64,000 bases of DNA from Xanthomonas sp. 10-10 (GTDB taxonomy: Bacteria; Pseudomonadota; Gammaproteobacteria; Xanthomonadales; Xanthomonadaceae), in contig NZ_CP144460.1 in the NCBI RefSeq assembly GCF_040182365.1, positions 3,596,001 through 3,660,000 of the forward strand. Reading direction: 5' to 3'. The position numbers and the translations under genes are program-made. Under the pieces are notes generated by a model. That model was not told the DNA's origin. It saw only the letters and a list, made by a program, of their open reading frames with translations, and made no database searches. The first letter of the stretch is position 1. Every line of letters starts with the position of its first letter. This document shows positions 44,080 to 52,305 of the stretch, one piece after another.

Positions 44080-46422
44080 ATGGCAACACGACGCGGTTTT
44101 CTCCAAGGCGCCATCGCAGCGGCATTGTTCGGCAGCGTAGGCCTGCCCGGCGCAGCCCGCGCACGCGCCGGCAACTACGCGCTGCCGGCCGATGCGCGCG
44201 TGCGTGCCGACCTCACCCGTCACGTGGACGTCTTCATCGGTACCGGCGGCCATGGCCACACCTTCCCCGGCGCGACCTTGCCGTTCGGCATGGTGCAGCT
44301 GAGCCCGGACACCTATAACGCGGTATGGGACTCGTGCTCGGGCTACCACGAATCCGACGGTTCGATCATGGGCTTCTCGCACACCCATCTGTCCGGCACC
44401 GGCATCGGCGACATGCTGGATTTCCTGCTGGTACCCGCCACCGGCGAGGTCAAGCTGGTGCCCGGCCCACTGGACGACCCGGATGCCGGTTACCGCTCGC
44501 GCTACGGCCACAGCGACGAAGCCGCCTCGCCGGGCTATTACCGCGTGCGGCTCAAGGACAGCGGCGTGCATGCCGAACTCACCGCCACTGCGCGCGCAGG
44601 CCTGCATCGCTATCACTTCCCCAAGGGCAAACCGGCGCACGTACTGCTGGACCTGTGCCACGGCATGCAGGACAAACCCGGCATCCCCACCCGCGTCAGC
44701 GATGCGCAGCTGCGTGTGGTCGACGAGCGCACCCTCACCGGTGGCCGGCGCGTCTACCAATGGGCGCAGGGCCGCTACATCTATTTCGCCCTGCGGCTGT
44801 CGCGGCCGTTCAAACAGGTGCAGCTGTACAACGAAGACCAGCCGCTGGCCGCCGGCACGCGCAGCGCCGATGGCGTGCATCTGAAGGCCGCACTGCACTT
44901 CCCCGATGCCTCCGATGCGCCACTGCTGATCAAGGTCGGCATCTCCGCCGTCAGCGCCGACAATGCACTGGCCAACCTCGACGCCGAGCTGCCGGACTTC
45001 GACTTTTCCCGCGTGCATGCGCAAGCGGTGGCCGCCTGGGAGAAGGAGCTGGCACGTGTGCGCATCGACAGCGATGACGACGCGCAACGCCGCATCTTCT
45101 ACACCGGCCTGTATCACAGCCTGCTGGCGCCGACGCTCTTCAGCGACGTGGACAACCGTTACCGCGGCATGGACCTGCAGATCCACACCGCACCCAAGGG
45201 CTACAACAACTACAGCACCTACTCGTTGTGGGACACCTACCGCGCCGCGCATCCGCTGCTCACCCTGGTACAACCCGAGCGCGTTCCCGACCTGGTGCAG
45301 TGCCTGGTCCGCGGCGCCAACGAATGCCCGGACGGCGTGGGCATCTGGCCGCTGCAAGGCGTGGAGACCGGCTGCATGATCGGCTACCACTCCGCCGTCG
45401 TGCTGGCCGAAGCGCACGCCAAGGGCTTTACCGGAATCGACTACGCCGCGGCGTGGCCGGCCTACCGCAAACGTGCGATGGACGACACCACGCACGGCCT
45501 GGCGTACTACCGCAAGCTTGGCTACATCCCCGCCGACAAGGTGGACGAAGCGGTCAGCCGCACCCTCGAATACGCCTATGACGACTGGGCCTGCGCGCAC
45601 CTGGCGCAGGCTGCCGGCGCAACCGACGATGCACGCGCGCTGCGCGCACGCTCGCGCAACTACCGCAATGTCTTCAACCGCGACAGCGGCTTCGTGCAGG
45701 CGCGCCTGGAAGATGGCAGCTGGGCCAAACCATTCGACCCGCGCGGCATGGGCCACATCGCCAAATGGCGCGACTTCACCGAATCCAACGCCTGGCAGGC
45801 CACCTTCCTCAACCAGCACGACCTGTACGGTTACATGGATTTGTACGGCGGCCGCGACGGTTTCGTCGCCAAGCTGGACGAACTGTTTTCCACCAGCTCC
45901 GAACTGCCGGCCGATGCGCCACCGGATATCGACGGCCTGGTCGGCCAGTACGCGCATGGCAACGAGCCCAGCCATCACGTGGCCTATCTGTTCGCCTACG
46001 CCGGCCAGCCGTACAAGACTCAGGCGATGGTGCGCCGCTTGCTGCGCGAGCAATACCATGACGCGCGTAATGGCCTGTCCGGCAACGAAGACTGCGGGCA
46101 GATGAGCGCCTGGTTCGTGCTCAGCGCGCTGGGCCTGTATGCGGTGGACCCGGTCAGCGGCAACTACGTGCTCGGCAGCCCATTGTTCGAGCGCGCCACG
46201 CTGGACGTGGGCAACGGCCGCACACTGCGCATCGTGACCAAGGACAACAGCGCGCAGAACGTCTATGTGCAGTCGCTGACCTTCAACGGCAAATCGCTCA
46301 CCCGCGCCTGGCTACGTCACACCGAGCTGGCTGCCGGCGGCACGCTGGAATTTGCGATGGGACCCAAGCCGAACCCGGCCTTCGGCGCAGACAAGAAGGA
46401 TCTGCCACCGTCGTTCGCGTAA
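44080..46422 (+). CDS. nixK: GH92 alpha-mannosidase, Tat-exported
   Basis: 780-residue GH92 calcium-dependent inverting exo-alpha-mannosidase. The N-terminus MATRRGFLQGAIAAALFG is a Tat signal. Family signatures: VDVFIGTGGHGHTFPGA, CSGYHESDGSIMGFSHTHLS, YNNYSTYSLWDTYRA, GNEPSHHVAYLFAYAGQP and SGNEDCGQMSAWFVLSALGL, with Glu670 the predicted general acid. NixK of X. campestris removes the alpha-1,3-mannose first, which opens the way for NixI and NixJ. ATG 44080 was chosen for the Tat motif; the frame upstream runs into the repeat at 44000. Identification is firm. Confidence 0.94.
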   Translation: MATRRGFLQGAIAAALFGSVGLPGAARARAGNYALPADARVRADLTRHVDVFIGTGGHGHTFPGATLPFGMVQLSPDTYNAVWDSCSGYHESDGSIMGFSHTHLSGTGIGDMLDFLLVPATGEVKLVPGPLDDPDAGYRSRYGHSDEAASPGYYRVRLKDSGVHAELTATARAGLHRYHFPKGKPAHVLLDLCHGMQDKPGIPTRVSDAQLRVVDERTLTGGRRVYQWAQGRYIYFALRLSRPFKQVQLYNEDQPLAAGTRSADGVHLKAALHFPDASDAPLLIKVGISAVSADNALANLDAELPDFDFSRVHAQAVAAWEKELARVRIDSDDDAQRRIFYTGLYHSLLAPTLFSDVDNRYRGMDLQIHTAPKGYNNYSTYSLWDTYRAAHPLLTLVQPERVPDLVQCLVRGANECPDGVGIWPLQGVETGCMIGYHSAVVLAEAHAKGFTGIDYAAAWPAYRKRAMDDTTHGLAYYRKLGYIPADKVDEAVSRTLEYAYDDWACAHLAQAAGATDDARALRARSRNYRNVFNRDSGFVQARLEDGSWAKPFDPRGMGHIAKWRDFTESNAWQATFLNQHDLYGYMDLYGGRDGFVAKLDELFSTSSELPADAPPDIDGLVGQYAHGNEPSHHVAYLFAYAGQPYKTQAMVRRLLREQYHDARNGLSGNEDCGQMSAWFVLSALGLYAVDPVSGNYVLGSPLFERATLDVGNGRTLRIVTKDNSAQNVYVQSLTFNGKSLTRAWLRHTELAAGGTLEFAMGPKPNPAFGADKKDLPPSFA

Positions 46423-46569
46423 TGCCGGTACGTCGCTTGCGCGAGCGGCGCGTTCGCTTCTTGCTGCGCGAATGGGGAACGTCCTTCCCCGCTCACGCAA
46501 AAACAAGGATCGCTTGTTTATTCGCGAGTGGAAGTTGCTTTCTGATTCCGCAGGCGGGAATTGCTCTTC

Positions 46570-46614
46570 CCTTCTCCCGCAAGCGGGAGAAGGTGCCCGC
46601 AGGGCGGATGAGGG
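46570..46614. repeat. Intergenic hairpin repeat (same family)
   Basis: CCTTCTCCCGC AA GCGGGAGAAGG then TGCCCGCAGGGCGGATGAGGG, in the GH92-GH35 gap. A degenerate half copy is seen near 46430-46500. Confidence 0.8.
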
Positions 46615-46679
46615 CAGAACGCAAACACGGCCGCCTGCCGTCCACCCGCACCACCGGCCCCACCTACATCGAGACCTCC

Positions 46680-48515
46680 ATGCTGCGTACCACTCTTGCC
46701 CCCCTGGTTCTGGCCCTGGCGCTCGCGCTGCCCGCCTCCGCTGCTACGCCCGAGTCCTGGCCCGCCTTCGGCACCCAGGGCACGCAGTTCGTGCGCGATG
46801 GCAAGCCGTATCAGATCCTCTCCGGCGCCATCCATTTCCAGCGCATTCCACGCGCTTACTGGAAGGACCGCCTGCAAAAAGCGCGCGCACTCGGCCTGAA
46901 CACCGTGGAGACCTACGTGTTCTGGAATCTGGTCGAACCGCAGCAAGGCCAGTTCGATTTTTCCGGCAACAACGATGTGGCCGCCTTCGTGCGCGAAGCC
47001 GCCGCGCAAGGCCTCAACGTCATCCTGCGCCCCGGCCCCTATGCCTGCGCCGAATGGGAAGCCGGCGGTTATCCGGCGTGGTTGTTCGGCAAGGACAACA
47101 TCCGCGTGCGCAGCCGCGACCCGCGCTTTCTCGGTGCCAGCCAGGCATACCTGGATGCGGTGGCAACACAGGTGCAACCGCTGCTCAACCACAACGGCGG
47201 CCCGATCATCGCCGTGCAGGTGGAGAACGAATACGGCTCCTACGATGACGACCACGCCTACATGGCCGACAACCGCGCCATGTTCATCAAGGCCGGCTTC
47301 GACAAGGCGCTGCTGTTCACCTCCGACGGTGCCGACATGCTCGCCAATGGCACCCTGCCCGACACCCTGGCAGTGGTGAATTTCGCGCCAGGCGAGGCGA
47401 AGAGCGCGTTCGACAAGTTGATCAAGTTCCGCCCCGAACAACCGCGCATGGTCGGCGAATACTGGGCCGGCTGGTTCGATCATTGGGGCACGCCGCACGC
47501 CAGCACCGATGCCAAACAGCAGACCGAAGAACTGGAATGGATCCTGCGCCAGGGCCACTCGGCCAACCTCTACATGTTCATCGGCGGCACCAGCTTCGGC
47601 TTCATGAATGGCGCCAATTTCCAGGGCAATCCCAGCGACCATTACGCGCCGCAGACCACCAGCTACGATTACGACGCCATCCTCGACGAAGCCGGCCAGC
47701 CCACGCCCAAGTTCGCGCTGATGCGCGATGCCATCGCCCGGGTCACCGGCGTACAGCCGCCCGCATTGCCGGCACCGATCGTCATGGCCGCACTGCCGCA
47801 AACCCAGTTACGCGAATCCGCCTCGCTGTGGGACAACCTGCCCGCACCGATCGCCATCGACACCCCACAGCCGATGGAGCACTTCGGCCAGGACTACGGC
47901 TACATCCTCTACCGCACCACCATCACCGGCCCGCGCAAGGGTTCGCTGTATCTGGGCGAGGTGCGCGATGTGGCGCGGGTGTACGTCGATCAGAAGCCGG
48001 TCGGCAGCGTCGAGCGCCGGTTGCAGCAGGTCTCCACCGACGTGGATATTCCTGCAGGCCAGCACACGCTGGATGTCCTGGTCGAAAACAGCGGCCGCAT
48101 CAACTACGGCCCACGCATGGCCGACGGCCGCGCCGGCCTGGTCGACCCGGTACTGCTGGACAACCGGCAGCTCACCGGCTGGCAGGCCTTCCCGCTGCCG
48201 ATGCGCTCGCCCGACAGCCTCCACGGCTGGACCCGCAAACCCGTGCAAGGCCCCGCCTTCCACCGCGGCAACCTGCGCATCGGCACGCCCACCGACACCT
48301 ACCTGGACATGCGCGCCTTCGGCAAGGGCATCGCCTGGGCCAACGGCGTCAACCTGGGCCGCCACTGGAAGATCGGCCCGCAAACGGCGCTGTATCTCCC
48401 CGCGCCGTTCCAGCGCAAGGGCGACAACAGCGTGGTGGTGTTCGACCTGGACAGCACCACCAAACCCGGCGTGCGCGGCCTGAAACAGCAGGTGTGGCTC
48501 AAGCCGGAGCAGTGA
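46680..48515 (+). CDS. nixL: GH35 beta-galactosidase (nixL-like)
   Basis: 611-residue exported GH35 enzyme. Signal peptide MLRTTLAPLVLALALALPAS, then TIM barrel with ILSGAIHFQRIPRAYWKDRL, VETYVFWNLVEPQQGQFDF, acid/base in QVENEYGS (Glu184) and nucleophile in VGEYWAGWFDHWG (Glu260). C-terminal jelly-roll domains end near WANGVNLGRHWKIGPQ. It would remove beta-galactose, for example beta-1,3-Gal of Lewis a antennae of plant N-glycans; this specificity is inferred from context. ATG 46680 follows GAGACC; the upstream frame crosses repeat DNA. It closes the nix-like run. Confidence 0.9.
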   Translation: MLRTTLAPLVLALALALPASAATPESWPAFGTQGTQFVRDGKPYQILSGAIHFQRIPRAYWKDRLQKARALGLNTVETYVFWNLVEPQQGQFDFSGNNDVAAFVREAAAQGLNVILRPGPYACAEWEAGGYPAWLFGKDNIRVRSRDPRFLGASQAYLDAVATQVQPLLNHNGGPIIAVQVENEYGSYDDDHAYMADNRAMFIKAGFDKALLFTSDGADMLANGTLPDTLAVVNFAPGEAKSAFDKLIKFRPEQPRMVGEYWAGWFDHWGTPHASTDAKQQTEELEWILRQGHSANLYMFIGGTSFGFMNGANFQGNPSDHYAPQTTSYDYDAILDEAGQPTPKFALMRDAIARVTGVQPPALPAPIVMAALPQTQLRESASLWDNLPAPIAIDTPQPMEHFGQDYGYILYRTTITGPRKGSLYLGEVRDVARVYVDQKPVGSVERRLQQVSTDVDIPAGQHTLDVLVENSGRINYGPRMADGRAGLVDPVLLDNRQLTGWQAFPLPMRSPDSLHGWTRKPVQGPAFHRGNLRIGTPTDTYLDMRAFGKGIAWANGVNLGRHWKIGPQTALYLPAPFQRKGDNSVVVFDLDSTTKPGVRGLKQQVWLKPEQ

Positions 48516-48565
48516 GCGCTGCACCGTCGCGCAGGCCCTGAAGGTGGTACGCGACTGCAATGCTC

Positions 48566-48603
48566 AAGCCCCTCTCCCTTTGCGAGAGGGGTTGGGGTGA
48601 AGG
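48566..48603. repeat. Intergenic hairpin repeat (CCCCTCTCCC type)
   Basis: Contains CCCCTCTCCCTTTGCGAGAGGGG (stem 48569-48591, loop about 5 bases) then TTGGGGTGAAGG. A degenerate copy (CCCTTTCCCGCCGGAACAG, near 48811-48848) and a partial copy of the CCTTCTCCC family (48741-48783) are in the same gap. Confidence 0.65.
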
Positions 48604-48867
48604 TACGGGGCGACCGGCCGGCACCAGCGCGCGGCGCGCCGCACGCGTTAACCCCACTACTTCCCTGGATGCCAACCGCGTGCGCCAGCACTGCCCCACT
48701 GCGTGATGCGCGTGGTCCCAGGCACACCAAGCCATGCCGCCCCCGCATCCGCCCCTGCGGGGGCCTTCTCCCGAAAAGCGAAGCGATCAAACCCCAGCCG
48801 CCCTCGACAGAGCCCCTTTCCCGCCGGAACAGAGGTTGAGGTGAGGGTACGGATCAATCCGCATGGG

Positions 48868-48894
48868 CTGCATGGACTGCATGGACTGCATGGC
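48868..48894. repeat. Nine-base tandem repeat, three copies
   Basis: CTGCATGGA, CTGCATGGA, CTGCATGGC in tandem, preceded by a related CCGCATGGG. It lies in the 700-base gap 48516-49216, which shows no convincing gene. Confidence 0.75.
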
Positions 48895-49216
48895 CGCATG
48901 CAGCCAGCCTGTGCCCGGCACATCCCCGCGCAAGTCCACGGTCCGGCCAACAGCGTTACGGCACGGACACAGCCCTCGCCCACCCTGCGCCACCGCCAAA
49001 CCCACCGCAGGCCAACTGCGCGTCAGCCGCCCTGGCTCCCTGCCCTTCAGTCCGTGCCCCGCGCGCCGCTATCTGGAAGTCCGGTGCACCTGTACCGCCT
49101 GCTGCCGCCCTGGTATCGGGCGGACCATATTCCAGGCAAGATCACCGGCTGACACCGTTACGGGGGCGCTTTGGTTGCTACGTAGACGGCCTGATTGCAG
49201 GTTCCAGGAGCGTTGC

Positions 49217-49420
49217 ATGTCGTCGTCCACCGTTGTTGCCGAAGAGTCCACCTCCGTTGCCCCGGAGCATACCCAGCACGCATTTGCCCAGCAGCTTCAC
49301 AGCAAGCCGATGGACAGCACCGAAGCGGCGCATACGATGACCTTCCTGTGCCAGACCCAGTCGGCCAAGAAGCCGCAGACGCTGTTGCCGCCGCAGGTCC
49401 GCGACGACAACGCGACCTGA
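49217..49420 (+). CDS. Small hypothetical protein, 67 residues
   Basis: Short gene supported by a strong Shine-Dalgarno (AGGAG, 6 bases before ATG 49217). The protein starts MSSSTVVAEESTSVAPEHTQ and is hydrophilic, with no signal peptide or membrane segment; one Cys is near the middle. The family was not recognised. It is convergent with the RebB gene, with 54 bases between stops. It might be a partner or regulator of the R-body-like protein, but only proximity suggests this. The opposite-strand frame is a shadow. Confidence 0.6.
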   Translation: MSSSTVVAEESTSVAPEHTQHAFAQQLHSKPMDSTEAAHTMTFLCQTQSAKKPQTLLPPQVRDDNAT

Positions 49421-49474
49421 GCACACCGAGGACGTGCAGCGGTGGCGGCCGCGTTCGCAAGCCGCCAACGCGCA

Positions 49475-49804
49475 TCAGCTGCCGGACTGGAACGATTTGA
49501 GCACGGTGAGCAGGCTGGTCAGATTGTCGGCCACGCCGGTCTGCGCCACGTGCTCGCTCGCGCCGGCGCACGCCGTGGTATCCACGCTGTAGATCTGCAT
49601 CACGCCCTGGTTGGTCGCGGCCTGCGCCAGGGTGTTTTGCTGTTGCTGCGCCGCGACGGCGTTCTGGAACAGGATGCCGCTCGAATGGGCCATGGTCTGG
49701 TAGACCGAGCCCAGCGCGATCGCTGGCGCTTGTCCTACGACCTTGACGTTGGACTGGGTGACGGCATCGGTGATCTGGGCATTTACTGTAGTTGGAATGG
49801 CCAT
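49475..49804 (-). CDS. RebB-family R-body subunit-like protein
   Basis: 109-residue protein of the RebB family (refractile-body proteins of Caedibacter and homologues). Family pattern: PTTVNAQITDAVTQSNVKVV, then APAIALGSVYQTMAHSSGI, then LFQNAVAAQQQQNTLAQAA and TNQGVMQIYSVDT. AGGAG stands 6 bases before ATG 49804. R-body operons usually encode two or more Reb proteins; here only one is visible within several kilobases, with a small unrelated gene convergent to it. Whether it polymerises is unknown. The family call is confident from the conserved core. Confidence 0.88.
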   Translation of the reverse strand: MAIPTTVNAQITDAVTQSNVKVVGQAPAIALGSVYQTMAHSSGILFQNAVAAQQQQNTLAQAATNQGVMQIYSVDTTACAGASEHVAQTGVADNLTSLLTVLKSFQSGS

Positions 49805-50214
49805 GCTCGGCTCCTGGGTGGGCGGAATGCACGGCTTGCGCCCTGACCGTTAATGGCCTGCTCGCGACGTCGCGATGTACAGACCGGGCTACAACGCACG
49901 CGGTGCCCTTCCGATAACGGCGCAGGGGCGTATCGCTGAATCGGCGCAATGCAGCTTCGCAATGCACGTCGCAACACCGATGTGCCGTCCAGCCACCAAT
50001 CGTCGATCCGGCCATGGCGCCAGGCCAGCTCCACCAGCTGCGCCGGCATGAACCTTGCCGTCAACGCACTTGGCCACGTGGCGATCCTGCGGCGGCAGAG
50101 ACATGCCAACGCCTGTGGACTTGCTTACCGACCGCCTCGCTGGCGCGCCCGACCAGTTGCCCTTGCCGCACATGGTTGGCAACCGCTGCCGCCCAGGATG
50201 GTCAAGGCACAGGT

Positions 50215-50247
50215 ATTCAATAGATGATAAAGAGGTCTCTATTGAAT
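50215..50247. promoter_or_regulatory. Inverted repeat just upstream of sialidase-like gene
   Basis: ATTCAATAG (50215-50223) and CTATTGAAT (50239-50247) are perfect 9-base arms with a 15-base spacer, ending 20 bases before the ATG at 50268. It could be an operator or an mRNA hairpin affecting initiation. The rest of 49805-50214 shows no gene. Confidence 0.5.
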
Positions 50248-50267
50248 CCACACAACACCGGACCCCG

Positions 50268-51344
50268 ATGTTTTCCACTCGCCTGCTGACCTGCCTTGTT
50301 GCCGGTCTTGCGGCCTGCAACGCGCAGGCACGCTCTCCCGTGTTTCCGCCTTCGCCGATCATGCTCAGCGAGTTCATCGCCGACCCGGCACCCACCCCGC
50401 AGGCGCACGCATCCACCCTGCTGGAAACCCGCGATGGCCATCTGTTGGCGGCCTGGTTCGGAGGCGCACACGAAGGTGCGGCCGACGTCGGCATCTGGCT
50501 GACCCGGCGCGACGCGCAGCACTGGCAGCCACCACGCCGTATTGCCGATGGCACGCACGCCGGCACGCAGGGAGCGAGCGTACCGGCCTGGAATCCAGTG
50601 CTGTTTCAATCGGCCACCGGCCCGGTGCAGCTGTATTACAAGCTCGGTCCCAACCCGCGGCAATGGTGGGGGCTGCGCATGACCTCGGCCGACGATGGAG
50701 CGCATTGGTCTGCGCCGCAGCAGTTGCCCAACGGCATTCTCGGGCCGATCAAGAACAAGCCGCTGCAACTGCCCAGTGGACGCATCCTGGCACCCAGCAG
50801 CAGCGAGGACCGCGGCTGGCGTGCGCATCTGGAATGGAGCGACGACGACGGCGCGCACTGGCAGCGCGGCATGCCGCTCAACGACCCCGGCGTGATCGGC
50901 GCCATCCAGCCCAGCCTGTTGCTGCATGCCGACGGCCGCGTACAGGCGTTGGGCCGCAGCCAGCAGAACAAACTCTTCAGCACCTTCTCCGACGATGGCG
51001 GCCTGCATTGGCAGCCGATGCAACTGCTGGAAGTGCAGAACCCCAATTCCGGCACCGACGCGGTGCTGCTGCGCGACGGTCGCGCCTTGCTGGTCTACAA
51101 CCCCGCCATCGCCGGCAAGGACTGGTGGGAGGGACGCGGCACGCTGGCGGTGGCACTGTCGGACGATGGTGTGCACTGGCAGCGGGTAGTGACGCTGGAA
51201 GACAGCGCCAAGGACGAATTCTCGTACCCGGCGGTCATCCAGACACGCGACGGTCTGGTGCACATCAGCTACACCTGGAAGCGCCAGCGCATCAAACACG
51301 TGGTACTCGATCCGACACTGCTTGCGGGCCAGGGCGGCGGCTGA
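50268..51344 (+). CDS. Sialidase-fold (BNR repeat) glycosidase-like lipoprotein
   Basis: 358-residue beta-propeller protein of the BNR_2/sialidase superfamily. The N-terminus MFSTRLLTCLVAGLAAC has a lipobox (LAAC, Cys17), so it is a predicted lipoprotein. Asp-box-like repeats are visible (TSADDGAHWSAPQ, WSDDDGAHWQRG, FSDDGGLHWQPM, LSDDGVHWQRV) in regularly spaced blades. DGHLLAAWFGGAHEG and WNPVLFQSATGPVQLYYKLG are typical of the family. Plants lack sialic acid, so the substrate may be a related keto-deoxy sugar, or the activity may be quite different. The frame is open to 50055, but the signal sequence fixes ATG 50268. It is convergent with cutC. Confidence 0.8.
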   Translation: MFSTRLLTCLVAGLAACNAQARSPVFPPSPIMLSEFIADPAPTPQAHASTLLETRDGHLLAAWFGGAHEGAADVGIWLTRRDAQHWQPPRRIADGTHAGTQGASVPAWNPVLFQSATGPVQLYYKLGPNPRQWWGLRMTSADDGAHWSAPQQLPNGILGPIKNKPLQLPSGRILAPSSSEDRGWRAHLEWSDDDGAHWQRGMPLNDPGVIGAIQPSLLLHADGRVQALGRSQQNKLFSTFSDDGGLHWQPMQLLEVQNPNSGTDAVLLRDGRALLVYNPAIAGKDWWEGRGTLAVALSDDGVHWQRVVTLEDSAKDEFSYPAVIQTRDGLVHISYTWKRQRIKHVVLDPTLLAGQGGG

Positions 51345-51475
51345 CGGCGGCGCGATGTTCCGGCGCCGGGGCAGCGCGCGCCTCGCGCCGGCGCTGCCCC
51401 GGCATCGCCACACGCTGCGCTTCAGCGTCTCGACGCCGCTGCAGTCCGGCGCCCCCGCCGCCATCGATCAACGTT

Positions 51476-51520
51476 CCTACTCCCGCCTGCGGGAGAAGGT
51501 GCCCGAAGGGCGGATGAGGG
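51476..51520. repeat. Intergenic hairpin repeat (CCTTCTCCC family variant)
   Basis: CCTACTCCCGC CT GCGGGAGAAGG then TGCCCGAAGGGCGGATGAGGG. It sits between the convergent sialidase-like and cutC genes, with one base changed in the left arm. Confidence 0.75.
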
Positions 51521-51558
51521 CCGCGCTGCACCAGGCATAAAGCAGCAGCCCGGAACGC

Positions 51559-52305
51559 TCAGCCAGCTGCAGCAGCCGACGCGCCCAACCCGTCCACAAT
51601 CCTGCGCACCCGCTGCACGTCGGTGCGCTGGTAATCGCCGCCCAGGTCGCTGATGTAGGCATGCGGCGCAGGCACCTGCGCAGCCACCGGGCCACGGGCG
51701 GATGCATGGAATTCGCAGGCACCGGTCCTGGCGCGCAGGTCGGCGACATTGTGCTCGGAGACACCCGCGCCCGGCATGATGCCGATGCGGCCGGCGGCCT
51801 GCCGCACCAGCGCGGCGATGACGTCCGCGCCCTCGATGGCACTGGCGCGTGCCCCGGAGGTCAGCACGCGTTCGCAGCCCAGCGCGATCGCATCTTCCAG
51901 CGCGCGCGCAGGCTCGGCACTGACGTCGATCGCACGATGGAAGGTCACGCCCAGCGATCCGGCCGCATCGATCAACACCCGCATCGTGTCCATATCGACC
52001 TGGCCATGACGATCCAGCGCGCCCAGCACCACCCCATCGCAGCCCAGCGCAACGCACTGCTGCACATCGCGGCGCATCGCCTCCACCTCATCGGCACTGA
52101 ACACGAAGTCGCCCACGCGCGGGCGTATCAGCACATAAAGCGGAATCCGCAAGCGCGCGCGCACCACCGCCAGCGTCCCGAACGATGGCGTCAGGCCGCC
52201 GCCATCCAGCCCGCCGCATAGCTCCACCCGCATCGCCCCGCCGTCCTGCGCGGCCACGGCCGATGCCACCGAATCGGCCGCCACTTCAAGACCCGATGCA
52301 CTCAT
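51559..52305 (-). CDS. cutC: CutC family protein
   Basis: 248-residue TIM-barrel protein of the CutC family. Conserved segments: RVELCGGLDGGGLTPSFGTL, IPLYVLIRPRVGDFVFSADE, GVVLGALDRHGQVDMDTM, VTFHRAIDVSAEPARALEDA, ERVLTSGARASAIEGADVI and IMPGAGVSEHNVADL. The family is named for copper homeostasis in E. coli, but the biochemical role is unsettled. Its ATG at 52305 overlaps the stop of the glycosylasparaginase gene in ATGA, so the two are co-translated. No metal-binding Cys/Met cluster or copper gene is nearby. No signal peptide, so cytoplasmic. Confidence 0.9.
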   Translation of the reverse strand: MSASGLEVAADSVASAVAAQDGGAMRVELCGGLDGGGLTPSFGTLAVVRARLRIPLYVLIRPRVGDFVFSADEVEAMRRDVQQCVALGCDGVVLGALDRHGQVDMDTMRVLIDAAGSLGVTFHRAIDVSAEPARALEDAIALGCERVLTSGARASAIEGADVIAALVRQAAGRIGIMPGAGVSEHNVADLRARTGACEFHASARGPVAAQVPAPHAYISDLGGDYQRTDVQRVRRIVDGLGASAAAAG

